Positions 8,084-16,468 are shown, numbered from the stretch's first letter. The stretch is DNA of 64,000 nucleotides from Microbacterium sp. (GCA_019510305.1 JAEKKN010000024.1:120192-184191); one strand, 5' to 3'. The notes: generated from the sequence alone by a model not told the origin. Numbers and translations: made by a program.

Positions 8084-10579
8084 TCAGAATCCGCTGCCGT
8101 GGCATTGGAACGGCGCATGAAGGCCGGTGCTGCGAGATGCCGCGGCCAGCGCATCCGCAGGATCCTCGCCTGCTGCGAGGCCCGCGTGCACGGCTGCGAG
8201 CAGCTCTCCGGCCACGGCATCCGCCACGACCACCGGTGCGGCGATCACGCACCGCGTGCCGGCGTGGAGCCAGACCCGGGTCATGCCGAGCGCCTCTTCG
8301 CCCCACCGCACGGAAGAGCGGCCGAGCTCGCAGGCCGACAGCACGACCGTGGCCGGAGTCTGCGGAATCAGGTCGATGTCGTAGCCGAAGAGCGCGCCGT
8401 CGGCGAGCTCGAGCCCCGAGAACAGCGGGTTGTCGGTGGCGTGCCGCCCATGCGCGGCGATGTGCAGGACGTCGCTGCGCGCGGCGAGATCGGTGACTGC
8501 GTCGACCTGTGCGCCGTCGCCGACCAGCACCTCGGCGACCTCCCAGGCGTCGGCCGCACGCCGCACCTCTTCCTCCGCGCGCGGTACCCGCGGGCCCGCC
8601 GCGAAGCCGGCCGTCGCGGTCAGGGACTCGCCGCCCACCTCCGTCGCAGCTGGAGCGGGGCGTCGACCAACGTGGTCGCCGCCCCGGTGCTCGAGCCACC
8701 GGGAGACCGAGGTCGCCAGCGTGAATGGCACGCCGTGCAGGCTCGGCAGCATCGCCCACGGGATGCCGCCGAGCACACCGGGCACGGTCAGGGCGAAGCG
8801 CCCCGCGTCGACCCCCAGCGGCACGATCAGTTCGCGGTCGAGACGCTGCAGGCGATCGGCGAGCGAGCGCTCGACCGGCCCGGCCATCGGCCCTCCGCGG
8901 GTGAGCGCGGCGACGTCGAGGTCGGCTCGCAGGCCGTCGAGAGCGGCCTGCACGCGAGACCAGTCGAGAGCGACGGTCCATGAGCCGGATGCCGTCGCCA
9001 CCACACATCGCAACTCCGCGCCGGTGAACACGTAGGCGAGAATCGCGGTGTCATCGCCGAGCAGCGCCTGGGCCTCGGAGAGCCCGATCCGATCTCGGCT
9101 CCCCGAGGTGCCGGTTCCCGACCACTGGCGTTCCCGCACCCGGTCGCGCAGCGCTCGCACGCGTGCGTCGGCGGTCCAGTCGGAACCGGCGAGGTCGGCG
9201 CGCAGCATCCGCAGCTCGGCGAGATCCGCCGAGAGCCCGTCATCGTGCGGCGGGCGCACAGGAGCGACCTGCTGGCTGAGGTGGCGGGCGCGCTCCGACC
9301 ACTCGAAGAGAACCGCAGGGTCGCCCGATCGGGCTGCGGCCCGGAGACCCGCGAAGATCAGTTCGGTGCCGTGCATCGCCACCGAGGCCTGAAGGTCGAG
9401 AGCGCCGAACGACTGCTGCCATGCCGTGAGCAGTTCGAGGCCCGCCGCCGCGTCGCGCCGTGCCTGCGCATCGCGCCCGACGCTCGAGGCGCGCACCGCC
9501 CGCACTTCGAAGGCGCGCAACCGCAACGGCGTCGGGGCGTCGGCGGCGAGGCGCGGCATCCGCCCGTCGTCGACGAGTCGCGAGGTCAGTGTCAGCGCGG
9601 TCGCCTCGGTGCGGAATCCCGCTGTGCGCAGAGCGGATGCTGTGCGCGCGAAGTCCGCGGCCGCGGTGGGGCGCGAGGCTCGCACCCGCGCCTCGAGCCG
9701 CACGGCGTCGGCTCGGGCCGCCCAGCCCTCGTTGCCGAGGCGGGTGAAGCGGCGTGCCGCCGTGGCGGCCGTGCGCTCAGCGGCCGCGACGTCGTGTCGC
9801 AGCTGCGATCTGGCGAGATGGAACTCCGCCTCACCTCGGGCCTGGCGCATGCCCTGCGCCCCGAACTGCTCGGCCACCGTGGCGAGCAGCTCTTCGGCCT
9901 CGGTCGTGAGGCCGGCATCGCGCAGCACCTCGGCGCGGTCGAGGTCGCTGATGGCGGCGGCGAGATCGCTCGTGGCGGCGAGAGTCGGTCGCGAACGGGT
10001 CATCGACGCGAGCGCGGTCACCAGGTCGCCGCCCAGCAGCGCGGCGTAGCCCAGGTTGTGGCGTGCCTCGGCGAGCGGTTCGTCCTCCCCTCGGGATTCG
10101 TAGATGGCCGCGGCCCGTTCGAGATCGGCGACGCATGCGGCGAGCTCGTGCAGCTGCATCCGCGTCACCGCACGGTTCATGAGAAGGTTCGCGAGTTCGG
10201 TCGTCTCGGCGCCGACCTCGTCGGCGTCGCCCGAGTCGGCGGCGGCGTCGATTCCGTCGATGGCCAGCGTGAGCATCGCCTGCGCCTCATCGAGGCGACC
10301 GGAGTGCAGCAGAAGTGTGCCGAGCTGCCCTCCGAGCATCGCCGTCGTCTCGGCGCTCAGACCGGGCCGGGCGAGGGCTTTGCGAGAGAGCCGCTCGGCG
10401 TCGCCGGGGTGCCCGGTCTGCGCGAGGACGTAGGCCAGAGTGCCGTCGATCCGCGCGCGCAGGTCGTGATCGTCGGCACGGGCCGATGCTGCGGTTAACG
10501 CGCGTCGTGCCTGGCCGAACCTCCTGGCGTTCGCCGCGGTCACTCCACGGCGGTGCAGTTCGGCGGCAGACAGGGGCAT
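8084..10579 (-). CDS. TPR-CHAT domain protein (caspase-like protease)
   Basis: About 831 residues, no signal peptide or membrane segment, so cytoplasmic. The first ~450 residues are alpha-helical with degenerate TPR-like repeats (LHRRGVTAANARRFGQAR, HNLGYAALLGGD, EWSERARHL). The C-terminal ~350 residues form a CHAT domain with the dyad His710 (HIAAHGRH) and Cys750 (VVLSACELG), then GMTRVWLHAG. CHAT proteins are caspase-fold peptidases (known). ATG 10579 is chosen because the TPR region begins there; an upstream GTG at 10639 would add 20 Arg/Pro-rich residues, and neither has a clear Shine-Dalgarno. Last gene of the sigma/small protein/subtilase/CHAT cassette. Target unknown. Confidence 0.82.
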   Translation of the reverse strand: MPLSAAELHRRGVTAANARRFGQARRALTAASARADDHDLRARIDGTLAYVLAQTGHPGDAERLSRKALARPGLSAETTAMLGGQLGTLLLHSGRLDEAQAMLTLAIDGIDAAADSGDADEVGAETTELANLLMNRAVTRMQLHELAACVADLERAAAIYESRGEDEPLAEARHNLGYAALLGGDLVTALASMTRSRPTLAATSDLAAAISDLDRAEVLRDAGLTTEAEELLATVAEQFGAQGMRQARGEAEFHLARSQLRHDVAAAERTAATAARRFTRLGNEGWAARADAVRLEARVRASRPTAAADFARTASALRTAGFRTEATALTLTSRLVDDGRMPRLAADAPTPLRLRAFEVRAVRASSVGRDAQARRDAAAGLELLTAWQQSFGALDLQASVAMHGTELIFAGLRAAARSGDPAVLFEWSERARHLSQQVAPVRPPHDDGLSADLAELRMLRADLAGSDWTADARVRALRDRVRERQWSGTGTSGSRDRIGLSEAQALLGDDTAILAYVFTGAELRCVVATASGSWTVALDWSRVQAALDGLRADLDVAALTRGGPMAGPVERSLADRLQRLDRELIVPLGVDAGRFALTVPGVLGGIPWAMLPSLHGVPFTLATSVSRWLEHRGGDHVGRRPAPAATEVGGESLTATAGFAAGPRVPRAEEEVRRAADAWEVAEVLVGDGAQVDAVTDLAARSDVLHIAAHGRHATDNPLFSGLELADGALFGYDIDLIPQTPATVVLSACELGRSSVRWGEEALGMTRVWLHAGTRCVIAAPVVVADAVAGELLAAVHAGLAAGEDPADALAAASRSTGLHAPFQCHGSGF

Positions 10580-10728
10580 GTCCCCAGGATGGCGTGCCCG
10601 AAGCGCCGGGGGAAGTGCGCGGCGCTCGAGATGTTCCACGTTCGCCGGCTGTGAGCATCGCGAGGCGGCCGATCAGCCGGCCGAGGGGCGCCTCCGTCGA
10701 CGTCGGAGCGCGCCCGCTGTGCTCGTGA

Positions 10729-12285
10729 TCAGCCCTGAACCACCGGCGTGGGCAGTCCCTCCATCACCTTCTTGACGGCCTCTGCCGCGGTCGAGGTCTT
10801 CACCCCCGCGAGGGGAACCGCGCCGAGCTGCGCCGCGATCCGACCCGCGACGTACGGGGCCGCGAACGACGTTCCGCTCCACACCGCGAAGCCACCGCGG
10901 TAATCGTCAGGGTCGAGCGTCTCCCGGCTGAGCCCCGCGAAATCTGCTCTCGACGACGCCTGTTCTCCGCCGACGAAGGCCGGTGACGTGCTCACGACAG
11001 CGGCGCCGGGTGCATACACGCGCACCCACGGGCCGACATTCGAGAACAGCGCGACCGAGCAGGAAGACGGATTGAGCGCGCCCACCGATACAAGAAGGGG
11101 AGCGTCGTCATCGCGGGAGATGCCGTTGTCGGCGCCCGGCCACGCCCACAGCGAGGCCGGGAACGACGGGCGGTCGATCGCGTCGTTGCCCGCCGAGCAC
11201 ACGACGACGCAGCCGAGCTCGCGCGCCCTGGTCAGCAGGGCGTTCAGGGTCAGACTGAAGAGCCCGTCGGTTGGCGTCTCGTGGTAGTACCCGAGAGAGA
11301 GGTTGAGGACATCGATCGGATGCCCGGTGCGCGGGTTCTCGCGGTGCCGCCGCAACAGCTCGACGACCTGCGCGAGAGTGTCCAGGAATGTGCTCTCGTC
11401 GACGACGCCGAGAGCACCGGCGATGCGGATCGACAGGATGTCGGCATCCGGCGCCGCCTGGCGGATGACACCGGCGATGAAGGTGCCATGCCCGGCCACC
11501 GCATCGATCTCGCCGTCGAGCTGCCCGTACAGATCCGGGTAGCGCTCCGGATCCGCGTCGTCGGTCAGCCCGACCGGCACCCCGTCGACGTCGACGTGCT
11601 TCGTCACGATGTCGTCGGGAAGCCAGTCATGCACCCCGCATCCGGTGTCGAGCACCGCGACGACCGTTCGGCGGCCCTTGCGCGGGGCGGGGCCACGCAG
11701 CGGCGCCGGGCCGAGCCAGCTCACCGGCTGTCGAGCGCCGCGCCCCGGCTGCAGGTAGTCCTCGCTGCCCGCGGCTCCCCCGGCGCCCATCGGGTTCGTG
11801 CGCGTGAACGGATTCGTTCGCGTGAACGGGTTCGTCCTGGTGAACGGGTTGAGTCCCACGGGGTCGATCGACAGCACGTGCTCGAGGCTCGTGCGGGGCA
11901 TGGGCGAACGAGAGATCTTCCGCGCGCGCTGCAGCACGCGCCAGGCGTCGGGTGCCACGGGCGATTCGCCGCTGCCGGCGTCATCGGGCGTGGTGAGACG
12001 GGCGCGCACGAACCAGGGGATCTCGGCGGTGAGACCCCGCCGCTGCGCGGGCTCGTCGAGGATCAGCTGCCAGCCGAACGACGCCGCCGCCTCGTGCAGG
12101 GTCTTGACCTCGCGGTCGTAGGCGCCGTTGTCGTCGTCGTGCGTGATCAGCAGCCGCTCGGGCAGGTATGCGGTGGGGAAGGCTCGGATGCCGTCGACTC
12201 GTTCGACGTTCGGGTCGAGCGCCGTGCCGCGCCGGATCGATCCTTCCGCGCGATCCTGCCAGGTCCATCCCTCGGGCTGCTCCAT
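10729..12285 (-). CDS. S8 family serine peptidase (subtilase), cytoplasmic, with NPFTRT repeats
   Basis: Protein of 518 residues. The catalytic triad is complete: Asp213 (VLDTG), His266 (GHGTFIAGV), Ser473 (GTSFAAP), with oxyanion Asn367 (SAGND). There is no signal peptide, unlike most subtilases, so action inside the cell is likely. Residues 1-140 are a non-catalytic N-terminal region. Between it and the protease domain lie three exact NPFTRT hexapeptides (146-163) followed by NP and a Gly/Ala linker. Such a linker could be a cleavage or docking site (inference). It lies between the small protein gene (75 bases upstream) and the CHAT gene. Confidence 0.88.
   Translation of the reverse strand: MEQPEGWTWQDRAEGSIRRGTALDPNVERVDGIRAFPTAYLPERLLITHDDDNGAYDREVKTLHEAAASFGWQLILDEPAQRRGLTAEIPWFVRARLTTPDDAGSGESPVAPDAWRVLQRARKISRSPMPRTSLEHVLSIDPVGLNPFTRTNPFTRTNPFTRTNPMGAGGAAGSEDYLQPGRGARQPVSWLGPAPLRGPAPRKGRRTVVAVLDTGCGVHDWLPDDIVTKHVDVDGVPVGLTDDADPERYPDLYGQLDGEIDAVAGHGTFIAGVIRQAAPDADILSIRIAGALGVVDESTFLDTLAQVVELLRRHRENPRTGHPIDVLNLSLGYYHETPTDGLFSLTLNALLTRARELGCVVVCSAGNDAIDRPSFPASLWAWPGADNGISRDDDAPLLVSVGALNPSSCSVALFSNVGPWVRVYAPGAAVVSTSPAFVGGEQASSRADFAGLSRETLDPDDYRGGFAVWSGTSFAAPYVAGRIAAQLGAVPLAGVKTSTAAEAVKKVMEGLPTPVVQG
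11791..11844 (-). repeat. three in-frame 18-bp tandem repeats within the subtilase gene
   Basis: Units at 11791-11808, 11809-11826 and 11827-11844 differ at a few bases each, yet all encode NPFTRT exactly on the minus strand. Differences fall at synonymous positions (for example ACG/GCG frames of the Thr and Arg codons), which points to selection on the peptide rather than recent slippage. Confidence 0.85.
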
Positions 12286-12360
12286 CGGTCGTTCCTCTCA
12301 TGGCGGGCGTGCCCGCGGTGTCGTCGTCGGATGCCGGTCAGATGCGGGTGGCGGCCGTCA

Positions 12361-12816
12361 TCACAGCTCGAACTGCGGTGTCGACAGGGTGCGATCCTCA
12401 TCGCCGACCCTGGTCGTCAGGCGCACTCGGGTGAGGCCCGCGGGCACGTCGTCGAAGACGAACCGACCGGTGTCCGAGGGGGCGGTGGAGCGGATGCCGT
12501 CGCCCTGGCTGAGCACGATCGCCGCCGAGGCGGTGTCGACCCAGCCGTCGATGCGATGGCGTCCGCTCGCCGTCGTGGTGACGTGGAGCAGGATGCTCGT
12601 GGTGCCGTCGCTGAACTGCAGCGTGAGAGCATCCGCGTCTCCCCTGACCTCTCCGAGAGGCTGGTCGACGAGGGTGAGCAGCGCGTACTCCGCCGACAAC
12701 GAGTCGGTGACGACGGTCGCGATCATGCGATCGATCAGGCTCGCGGGAATCGGGTCGACCTCGGTCCACAGGGAGCGGAGCCGCGCGAACAGCTCGGCGT
12801 CTTCGTGCTCGGTCAT
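12361..12816 (-). CDS. small two-part hypothetical protein of the sigma/S8/CHAT cassette
   Basis: 151 residues, no membrane segment or signal peptide. The first ~35 residues are helical and acidic (EDAELFARLRSLWTEVDPIP, then SLIDRMIATVV). From about residue 55 it is beta-rich and ends with GRFVFDDVPAGLTRVRL, resembling carboxypeptidase-regulatory-like beta-sandwich domains. The ATG overlaps the stop of the sigma factor gene (ATGA), so the pair is coupled, an arrangement typical of a sigma factor and its partner. It may be a soluble anti-sigma-like modulator or an adaptor/substrate for the proteases (inference). I know no established function. Confidence 0.75.
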   Translation of the reverse strand: MTEHEDAELFARLRSLWTEVDPIPASLIDRMIATVVTDSLSAEYALLTLVDQPLGEVRGDADALTLQFSDGTTSILLHVTTTASGRHRIDGWVDTASAAIVLSQGDGIRSTAPSDTGRFVFDDVPAGLTRVRLTTRVGDEDRTLSTPQFEL

Positions 12817-13439
12817 GATGCTCCTCCCGCAGGCTCCAGCAGGACGCGGAGTTTGGTGAGGCACCGCTTGCGCGTCGGACCGATGCTGCCGATCGGCATC
12901 GCCAGGTCGGCGGCGAGAGCGGCGTAGTCGGGGCGGTCTTCGAACGCGATCACGCGCAGCAGCCGCTGGCACCGCTCGTCGAGGGCTTGTACGGCAGCCC
13001 AGAGCCGTCGCCTCTCATCGCCGGTGGTGGCGCGCTCCTCGGCGGAGGCCTGTGGCGGGAGCAGGACGTCGAGGCCGTCGGCATCCGTCTGATCGACTCT
13101 GCCGTGCGCTTTGCCGACCTTCCACGCCTCGCGGCGGGCGGTGGTCGTTAGCCATGCCGCGACCGCACGCGGATCGGCGACCCGTTCATGCCCGCGCACG
13201 AGCTGCAGCCACGTGGTCTGCACGACGTCCTCCGCGAGCATCCGCTCGAGGCCGTAAGCGCGCACCACGTGCCAGAGCACAGGAGACATCAGCCGCACGA
13301 GGTCGTCCATCGCGCGGCTGTCGCCGTCTCTCCATGCGCCGAAGAAGGCTGCGGCTCTCTGCCACCGCGCCGCCCCGTCTTCGGTCGGATCGAGATCGGC
13401 GTCGGGAACGCCGTCGATCATGAGACCCATTGTGATCAC
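12813..13439 (-). CDS. ECF-type RNA polymerase sigma factor
   Basis: 208 residues with sigma region 2 (LMSPVLWHVVRAYGLERMLA, EDVVQTTWLQLVRG, ADPRAVAAWLTTTARREAWK) and region 4 (ALDERCQRLLRVIAFEDRPD, AALAADLAMPIGSIGPTRKR, LTKLRVLLE). No regions 1.1 or 3. GTG 13439 gives this length; in-frame ATGs at 13430 and 13421 are alternatives, and no strong Shine-Dalgarno separates them. First gene of the cassette, so it probably directs transcription of its own operon under an unknown signal (inference from usual ECF organisation). Confidence 0.88.
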   Translation of the reverse strand: MITMGLMIDGVPDADLDPTEDGAARWQRAAAFFGAWRDGDSRAMDDLVRLMSPVLWHVVRAYGLERMLAEDVVQTTWLQLVRGHERVADPRAVAAWLTTTARREAWKVGKAHGRVDQTDADGLDVLLPPQASAEERATTGDERRRLWAAVQALDERCQRLLRVIAFEDRPDYAALAADLAMPIGSIGPTRKRCLTKLRVLLEPAGGAS

Positions 13440-13599
13440 ACCATGAAGGAGCGCGGCAAGGGTTTCCTGATACGTGTACCGGATAAATAAACCGGCGGAG
13501 CAGGTGAGGTCCCGTTCGCATCCTGCAAAACCCGGGCGGATACGGCCGGTGTGGATGCCGGCGCCGGTCCCCTCGCGAGAAGGAGGTTAGCGTGGAGGG

Positions 13600-13818
13600 G
13601 TGATCGTCCTCGCCGTCGTGCTCTTCCTCAACGCCGCGTTCAACGCCCTCGTCTGGCCGCAGTTCTACAAGCGGGTCTCGAACGACCCGCGCGCGAGGGA
13701 CGAGAACGGCAAGCCGACCGCATTCCTGAAGGTGCACGCGGTGCTGATCGCGATCGCGCTCGTGCTCGCCCTGGTCTCGGTGCTCGTCGGAGTCGTCGCC
13801 CTGACGGGGGCTCTCTGA
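13600..13818 (+). CDS. small membrane protein, SCO4848 family
   Basis: 72 residues with two membrane segments (IVLAVVLFLNAAFNALVW and VLIAIALVLALVSVLVGVV) flanking a polar loop with the family-type pattern FYKRVSNDPRARDENGKPTA. This matches the actinobacterial SCO4848-like small membrane proteins, whose function is unknown. AAGGAGG ends 13 bases before the GTG start, and a nearer GAGGGG touches it. Confidence 0.75.
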   Translation: MIVLAVVLFLNAAFNALVWPQFYKRVSNDPRARDENGKPTAFLKVHAVLIAIALVLALVSVLVGVVALTGAL

Positions 13819-13823
13819 CCTCT

Positions 13824-13913
13824 GCGTGCGAAAAGTCGGAGCCGCGGCGCGACACGCCGCCCGCGGGGTCTCCTGCACGGCATGTCGCACGCAGACTCCG
13901 ACTTCTCGCACGC
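13824..13913. repeat. interspersed inverted repeat with 18-bp arms (terminator-like)
   Basis: Arms 13824-13841 and 13896-13913 match at 17 of 18 positions (core AAGTCGGAG / CTCCGACTT) and enclose 54 bases that hold smaller hairpins. It sits between the converging SCO4848-like and MerR genes and could end both transcripts. The arm sequence looks like a REP-type element rather than a simple terminator. Confidence 0.6.
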
Positions 13914-13962
13914 CGGGGTGAGTCCTGGCCGAACCTGAAGCCAGGCCCGCGTCACCTCCTGG

Positions 13963-14763
13963 TCAGGGCCGCGCGACGGGCTGCTGCAGCTCGGTGACCC
14001 AGTCGGACTGATCTTCCGATACCGCCCGCACGTAGAGCTCGCGGCACGGTCCGCTGGGCACGAAGCCACGGGCGATGATCTCGGCGTGCACGGCTCCCCA
14101 GGTCTCACGGATGCGATCCATCGACCCCAGGTGCACGCCGCAGATCGCGAGCTCGACAGCAGGCAGATCGACGAGCTCGAACCCTTCTCGACGCTCTCCG
14201 CCGTATGCGTAGCCGGCCGTGATCTCCATGCCGTCTTCGGTGAGCTCGTACTGCGCGATCGGCGTCGACAGCGCGCCGCACTCGTCGCCGAGCACGCGCT
14301 CGATGCGCTCGAACAGGGGGCCGACCGCCGCGCCCACCTCGTCCTCCGGCACGGAGGCGACATGCGCGGCGAGGCGCACGGCGGGCAGGGGCTTCTCGAT
14401 GATCTCGACGGTGGACATCTGGTTCTCGCTCTCTATGAGGTGGAGCCGCCGTTCCACGTCGACGAGTCTGGCCGCGGCGACGCGGTGCTCCTCTTCGACT
14501 TCGGCTCGGCGTACGCGCAGCATGGCCGCGATGCGGCCGGCGTCGATCCCCTGCTCGAGGATCTGCGCGATGTCGTCGAGGCCGAAGCCGAGCTGGCGCA
14601 GGGCGACGATCCGGTGCAGCCGCTCGAGCTGCGATGGATCGTACGACCGATAGCCGCTGGACTCGTCCACGTGGGCGGGCACGAGCAGCCCGGCGGTGTC
14701 CCAATGCCGCAGCATCCGATGGGTCACCTGGCCGATCTGCGCGAACGCTCCGATGGATAACAT
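13963..14763 (-). CDS. MerR family regulator with GyrI-like effector-binding domain
   Basis: 266 residues. N-terminal MerR winged helix (LSIGAFAQIGQVTHRMLRHW, SSGYRSYDPSQLERL, LGFGLDDIAQIL), a coiled-coil helix (VEEEHRVAAARLVDVERRL), then an AraC/GyrI-type effector domain from about residue 115 with ELTEDGMEITAGYAYGGER. Members of this architecture (BltR/BmrR-like) sense hydrophobic drugs. Its own promoter has the MerR hallmark 19-bp spacer at 14770-14800, indicating autoregulation. No obvious dedicated target gene lies beside it. Confidence 0.88.
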   Translation of the reverse strand: MLSIGAFAQIGQVTHRMLRHWDTAGLLVPAHVDESSGYRSYDPSQLERLHRIVALRQLGFGLDDIAQILEQGIDAGRIAAMLRVRRAEVEEEHRVAAARLVDVERRLHLIESENQMSTVEIIEKPLPAVRLAAHVASVPEDEVGAAVGPLFERIERVLGDECGALSTPIAQYELTEDGMEITAGYAYGGERREGFELVDLPAVELAICGVHLGSMDRIRETWGAVHAEIIARGFVPSGPCRELYVRAVSEDQSDWVTELQQPVARP

Positions 14764-14769
14764 GTCTCC

Positions 14770-14800
14770 GTTATCTCGCCTTCCACAGTGTCAGGGTCAA
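14770..14800 (-). promoter_or_regulatory. MerR-type promoter/operator of the MerR gene
   Basis: On the minus strand TTGACC (14800-14795) and GATAAC (14775-14770) are separated by exactly 19 bases, the long spacer that MerR proteins distort. The spacer holds a dyad CCT-N2-CAC-T-GTG-N2-AGG. The -10 element ends only six bases before the ATG at 14763, so the transcript should be leaderless or nearly so. Confidence 0.8.
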
Positions 14801-14879
14801 GTCTCTCGCTCCTGCGCGTCCTGGCGGGCTCTCATCATGATGCGGACGAGCACGGCGGCGAGACGCGAACGCGGCGTGC

Positions 14880-15566
14880 CTACGGCTTCGCTCGGCGGAA
14901 GGCGAGGAACGAGAAGAGCGCGAGCACGGCCACGACGACGAGACCCCACAGCGCGACGCCGACAGTGCCGAGGGCGCCCAGAACCTGGCCGACGTCTCCC
15001 CACCATTCGAAGCGCGTCGCGAGGTAGGCGAAGCCGATCAGCGCCAAGCCCAACGCCACGCCGATGATCGTCAGCACCACGCCGCCCCAGGTCTTGAAGA
15101 TCGTGGCGCCGGTGAAACCGATCACGAAGAAGAACAGCGCGAGCGTGAAGAACACGACGAAGGCGCCGAGCGGACCAGCCACCCACGCCCACGGCTGGTA
15201 GAACATCCACCCGTTGACCCCGTATCCGCCGGTGGCGAGCTCGATGCCCCCGCCGATCAGGAAGAGCAGGCCCATGAAGGTGCTGCCGAGCACCGCCGTC
15301 AGCATCGTCCCGAGGAAGAACTCGCGACGGGTGATGCTCATCGCCTGTGAGAACGGGAAGGTGAGGGTCATCGCCGAGATGCCGATCGCGAAGAAGTACC
15401 ACAGCGGCGCCTGTGCCCCGCCGCCGTACTTCGGTTCGCCTGACGGGATCAGGAGGTAGATGAGAATCGACATCGCCGTCGCCGCAGCGAGGATGATCAG
15501 CGGGATCCAGAAGAAAGTGTTGCGGTTGATCAGCTGCAAGCGGACGACGTTGAGTATGCGTCGCAT
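14880..15566 (-). CDS. ABC-2 type transporter permease
   Basis: 228-residue membrane protein with six hydrophobic segments (starting FFWIPLIILAAATAMSILIY) that pairs with the ATPase encoded immediately upstream; its ATG overlaps the ATPase stop (TGATG). A DNA-proximal cytoplasmic segment ITRREFFLG resembles YtrC/D-like and lantibiotic-export permeases. Together with the ATPase and the GntR protein it forms a YtrA-type regulated exporter, often induced by cell-wall antibiotics in Gram-positives (known for ytr; inference here). Confidence 0.85.
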   Translation of the reverse strand: MRRILNVVRLQLINRNTFFWIPLIILAAATAMSILIYLLIPSGEPKYGGGAQAPLWYFFAIGISAMTLTFPFSQAMSITRREFFLGTMLTAVLGSTFMGLLFLIGGGIELATGGYGVNGWMFYQPWAWVAGPLGAFVVFFTLALFFFVIGFTGATIFKTWGGVVLTIIGVALGLALIGFAYLATRFEWWGDVGQVLGALGTVGVALWGLVVVAVLALFSFLAFRRAKP

Positions 15567-16468
15567 CACACGACCTCCTCTTTCACGGCGGACTTGGCCG
15601 ACGAGTTCTGCGTGAGTCGAACGATGAGCTGCTGCAGCGATACGGGCGCGAGTTCGAGGCCGGCGGCGATGACATCCGCTCGCTCCTCCGGCGTGAGCGC
15701 GCCCAGAGTGGTCACCGAGACCACCCGGCCGAGGGATTCCCGGTGCAGCACCTCGCGGCCTGTCGTCCATGAGTCGACGACGGACGCGTCGCCGATCACG
15801 GTGACGGCGCGGTCGCGCACGGCATCCGTGTCGTCGTTGAGGATGATCCGGCCGTTGTCGATCACGATCACCTTCTCGATGAGGTTGGCGACCTCGTCGA
15901 TCAGGTGGGACGAGAGGATGACGGTGCGCGGGTGCTCCGCGTAGTCCTCGAGCAGGCGGTCGTAGAAGATCTGCCTGGCCACCGCGTCGAGGCCGAGGTA
16001 GGGCTCGTCGAAGAAGGTGATCTCGGCGCGAGACGCGATTCCGATGATGACCCCGACGGCGGAGAGCTGACCGCGGGAGAGCTTCTTGATCTTCTGTCTC
16101 ATCGGCAGTTGGAACTGCTCGACCAGGTCGTCGGCGACGGCCTGGCTCCAGTTCGGGAAGAACATGCTCGCCGCCTTGAAGGCGTGGCGCGGGTGCGCGT
16201 CGTCGGGGTACTTCTGGCTCTCGCGGACGAAGCAGAGCCGGCTGAGCACCCTCGCGTTCTCGTACGGATGCTCGCCGAAGACCTTCACGGTGCCTGACGT
16301 CTCGAAGTTCTGCGCCGTGAGGATCGACATGAGCGTCGTCTTGCCGGCGCCGTTGCGGCCGAGCAGGCCGTAGATCGCGCCCGGTTCGAGCGACAGAGTG
16401 ACGTCGTCGAGGGCGTTCTTGTCCTTGTATCGCTTGGTGAGGTTGTGCACCTCGATGACGGCGGTCAT
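15566..16468 (-). CDS. ABC transporter ATPase (YtrB-like)
   Basis: 300 residues with Walker A GRNGAGKTT near residue 37, ABC signature LSRGQLSA, Walker B EITFFDEPYLGLD and switch His SSHLIDEV. The C-terminal ~80 residues are a non-conserved extension. The signature LSRGQ differs from the usual LSGGQ but is common in YtrB/SalX-like exporters. ATG overlaps the GntR stop and its stop overlaps the permease ATG, so three genes are translationally coupled. Confidence 0.9.
   Translation of the reverse strand: MTAVIEVHNLTKRYKDKNALDDVTLSLEPGAIYGLLGRNGAGKTTLMSILTAQNFETSGTVKVFGEHPYENARVLSRLCFVRESQKYPDDAHPRHAFKAASMFFPNWSQAVADDLVEQFQLPMRQKIKKLSRGQLSAVGVIIGIASRAEITFFDEPYLGLDAVARQIFYDRLLEDYAEHPRTVILSSHLIDEVANLIEKVIVIDNGRIILNDDTDAVRDRAVTVIGDASVVDSWTTGREVLHRESLGRVVSVTTLGALTPEERADVIAAGLELAPVSLQQLIVRLTQNSSAKSAVKEEVV

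Noticed and set aside
11281-12927. Long plus-strand open frame of about 548 codons opposite the subtilase and small protein genes
   Set aside because: It is antisense to genes with intact catalytic motifs and its product is Arg/His-rich low-complexity sequence, a normal effect of high third-position GC.
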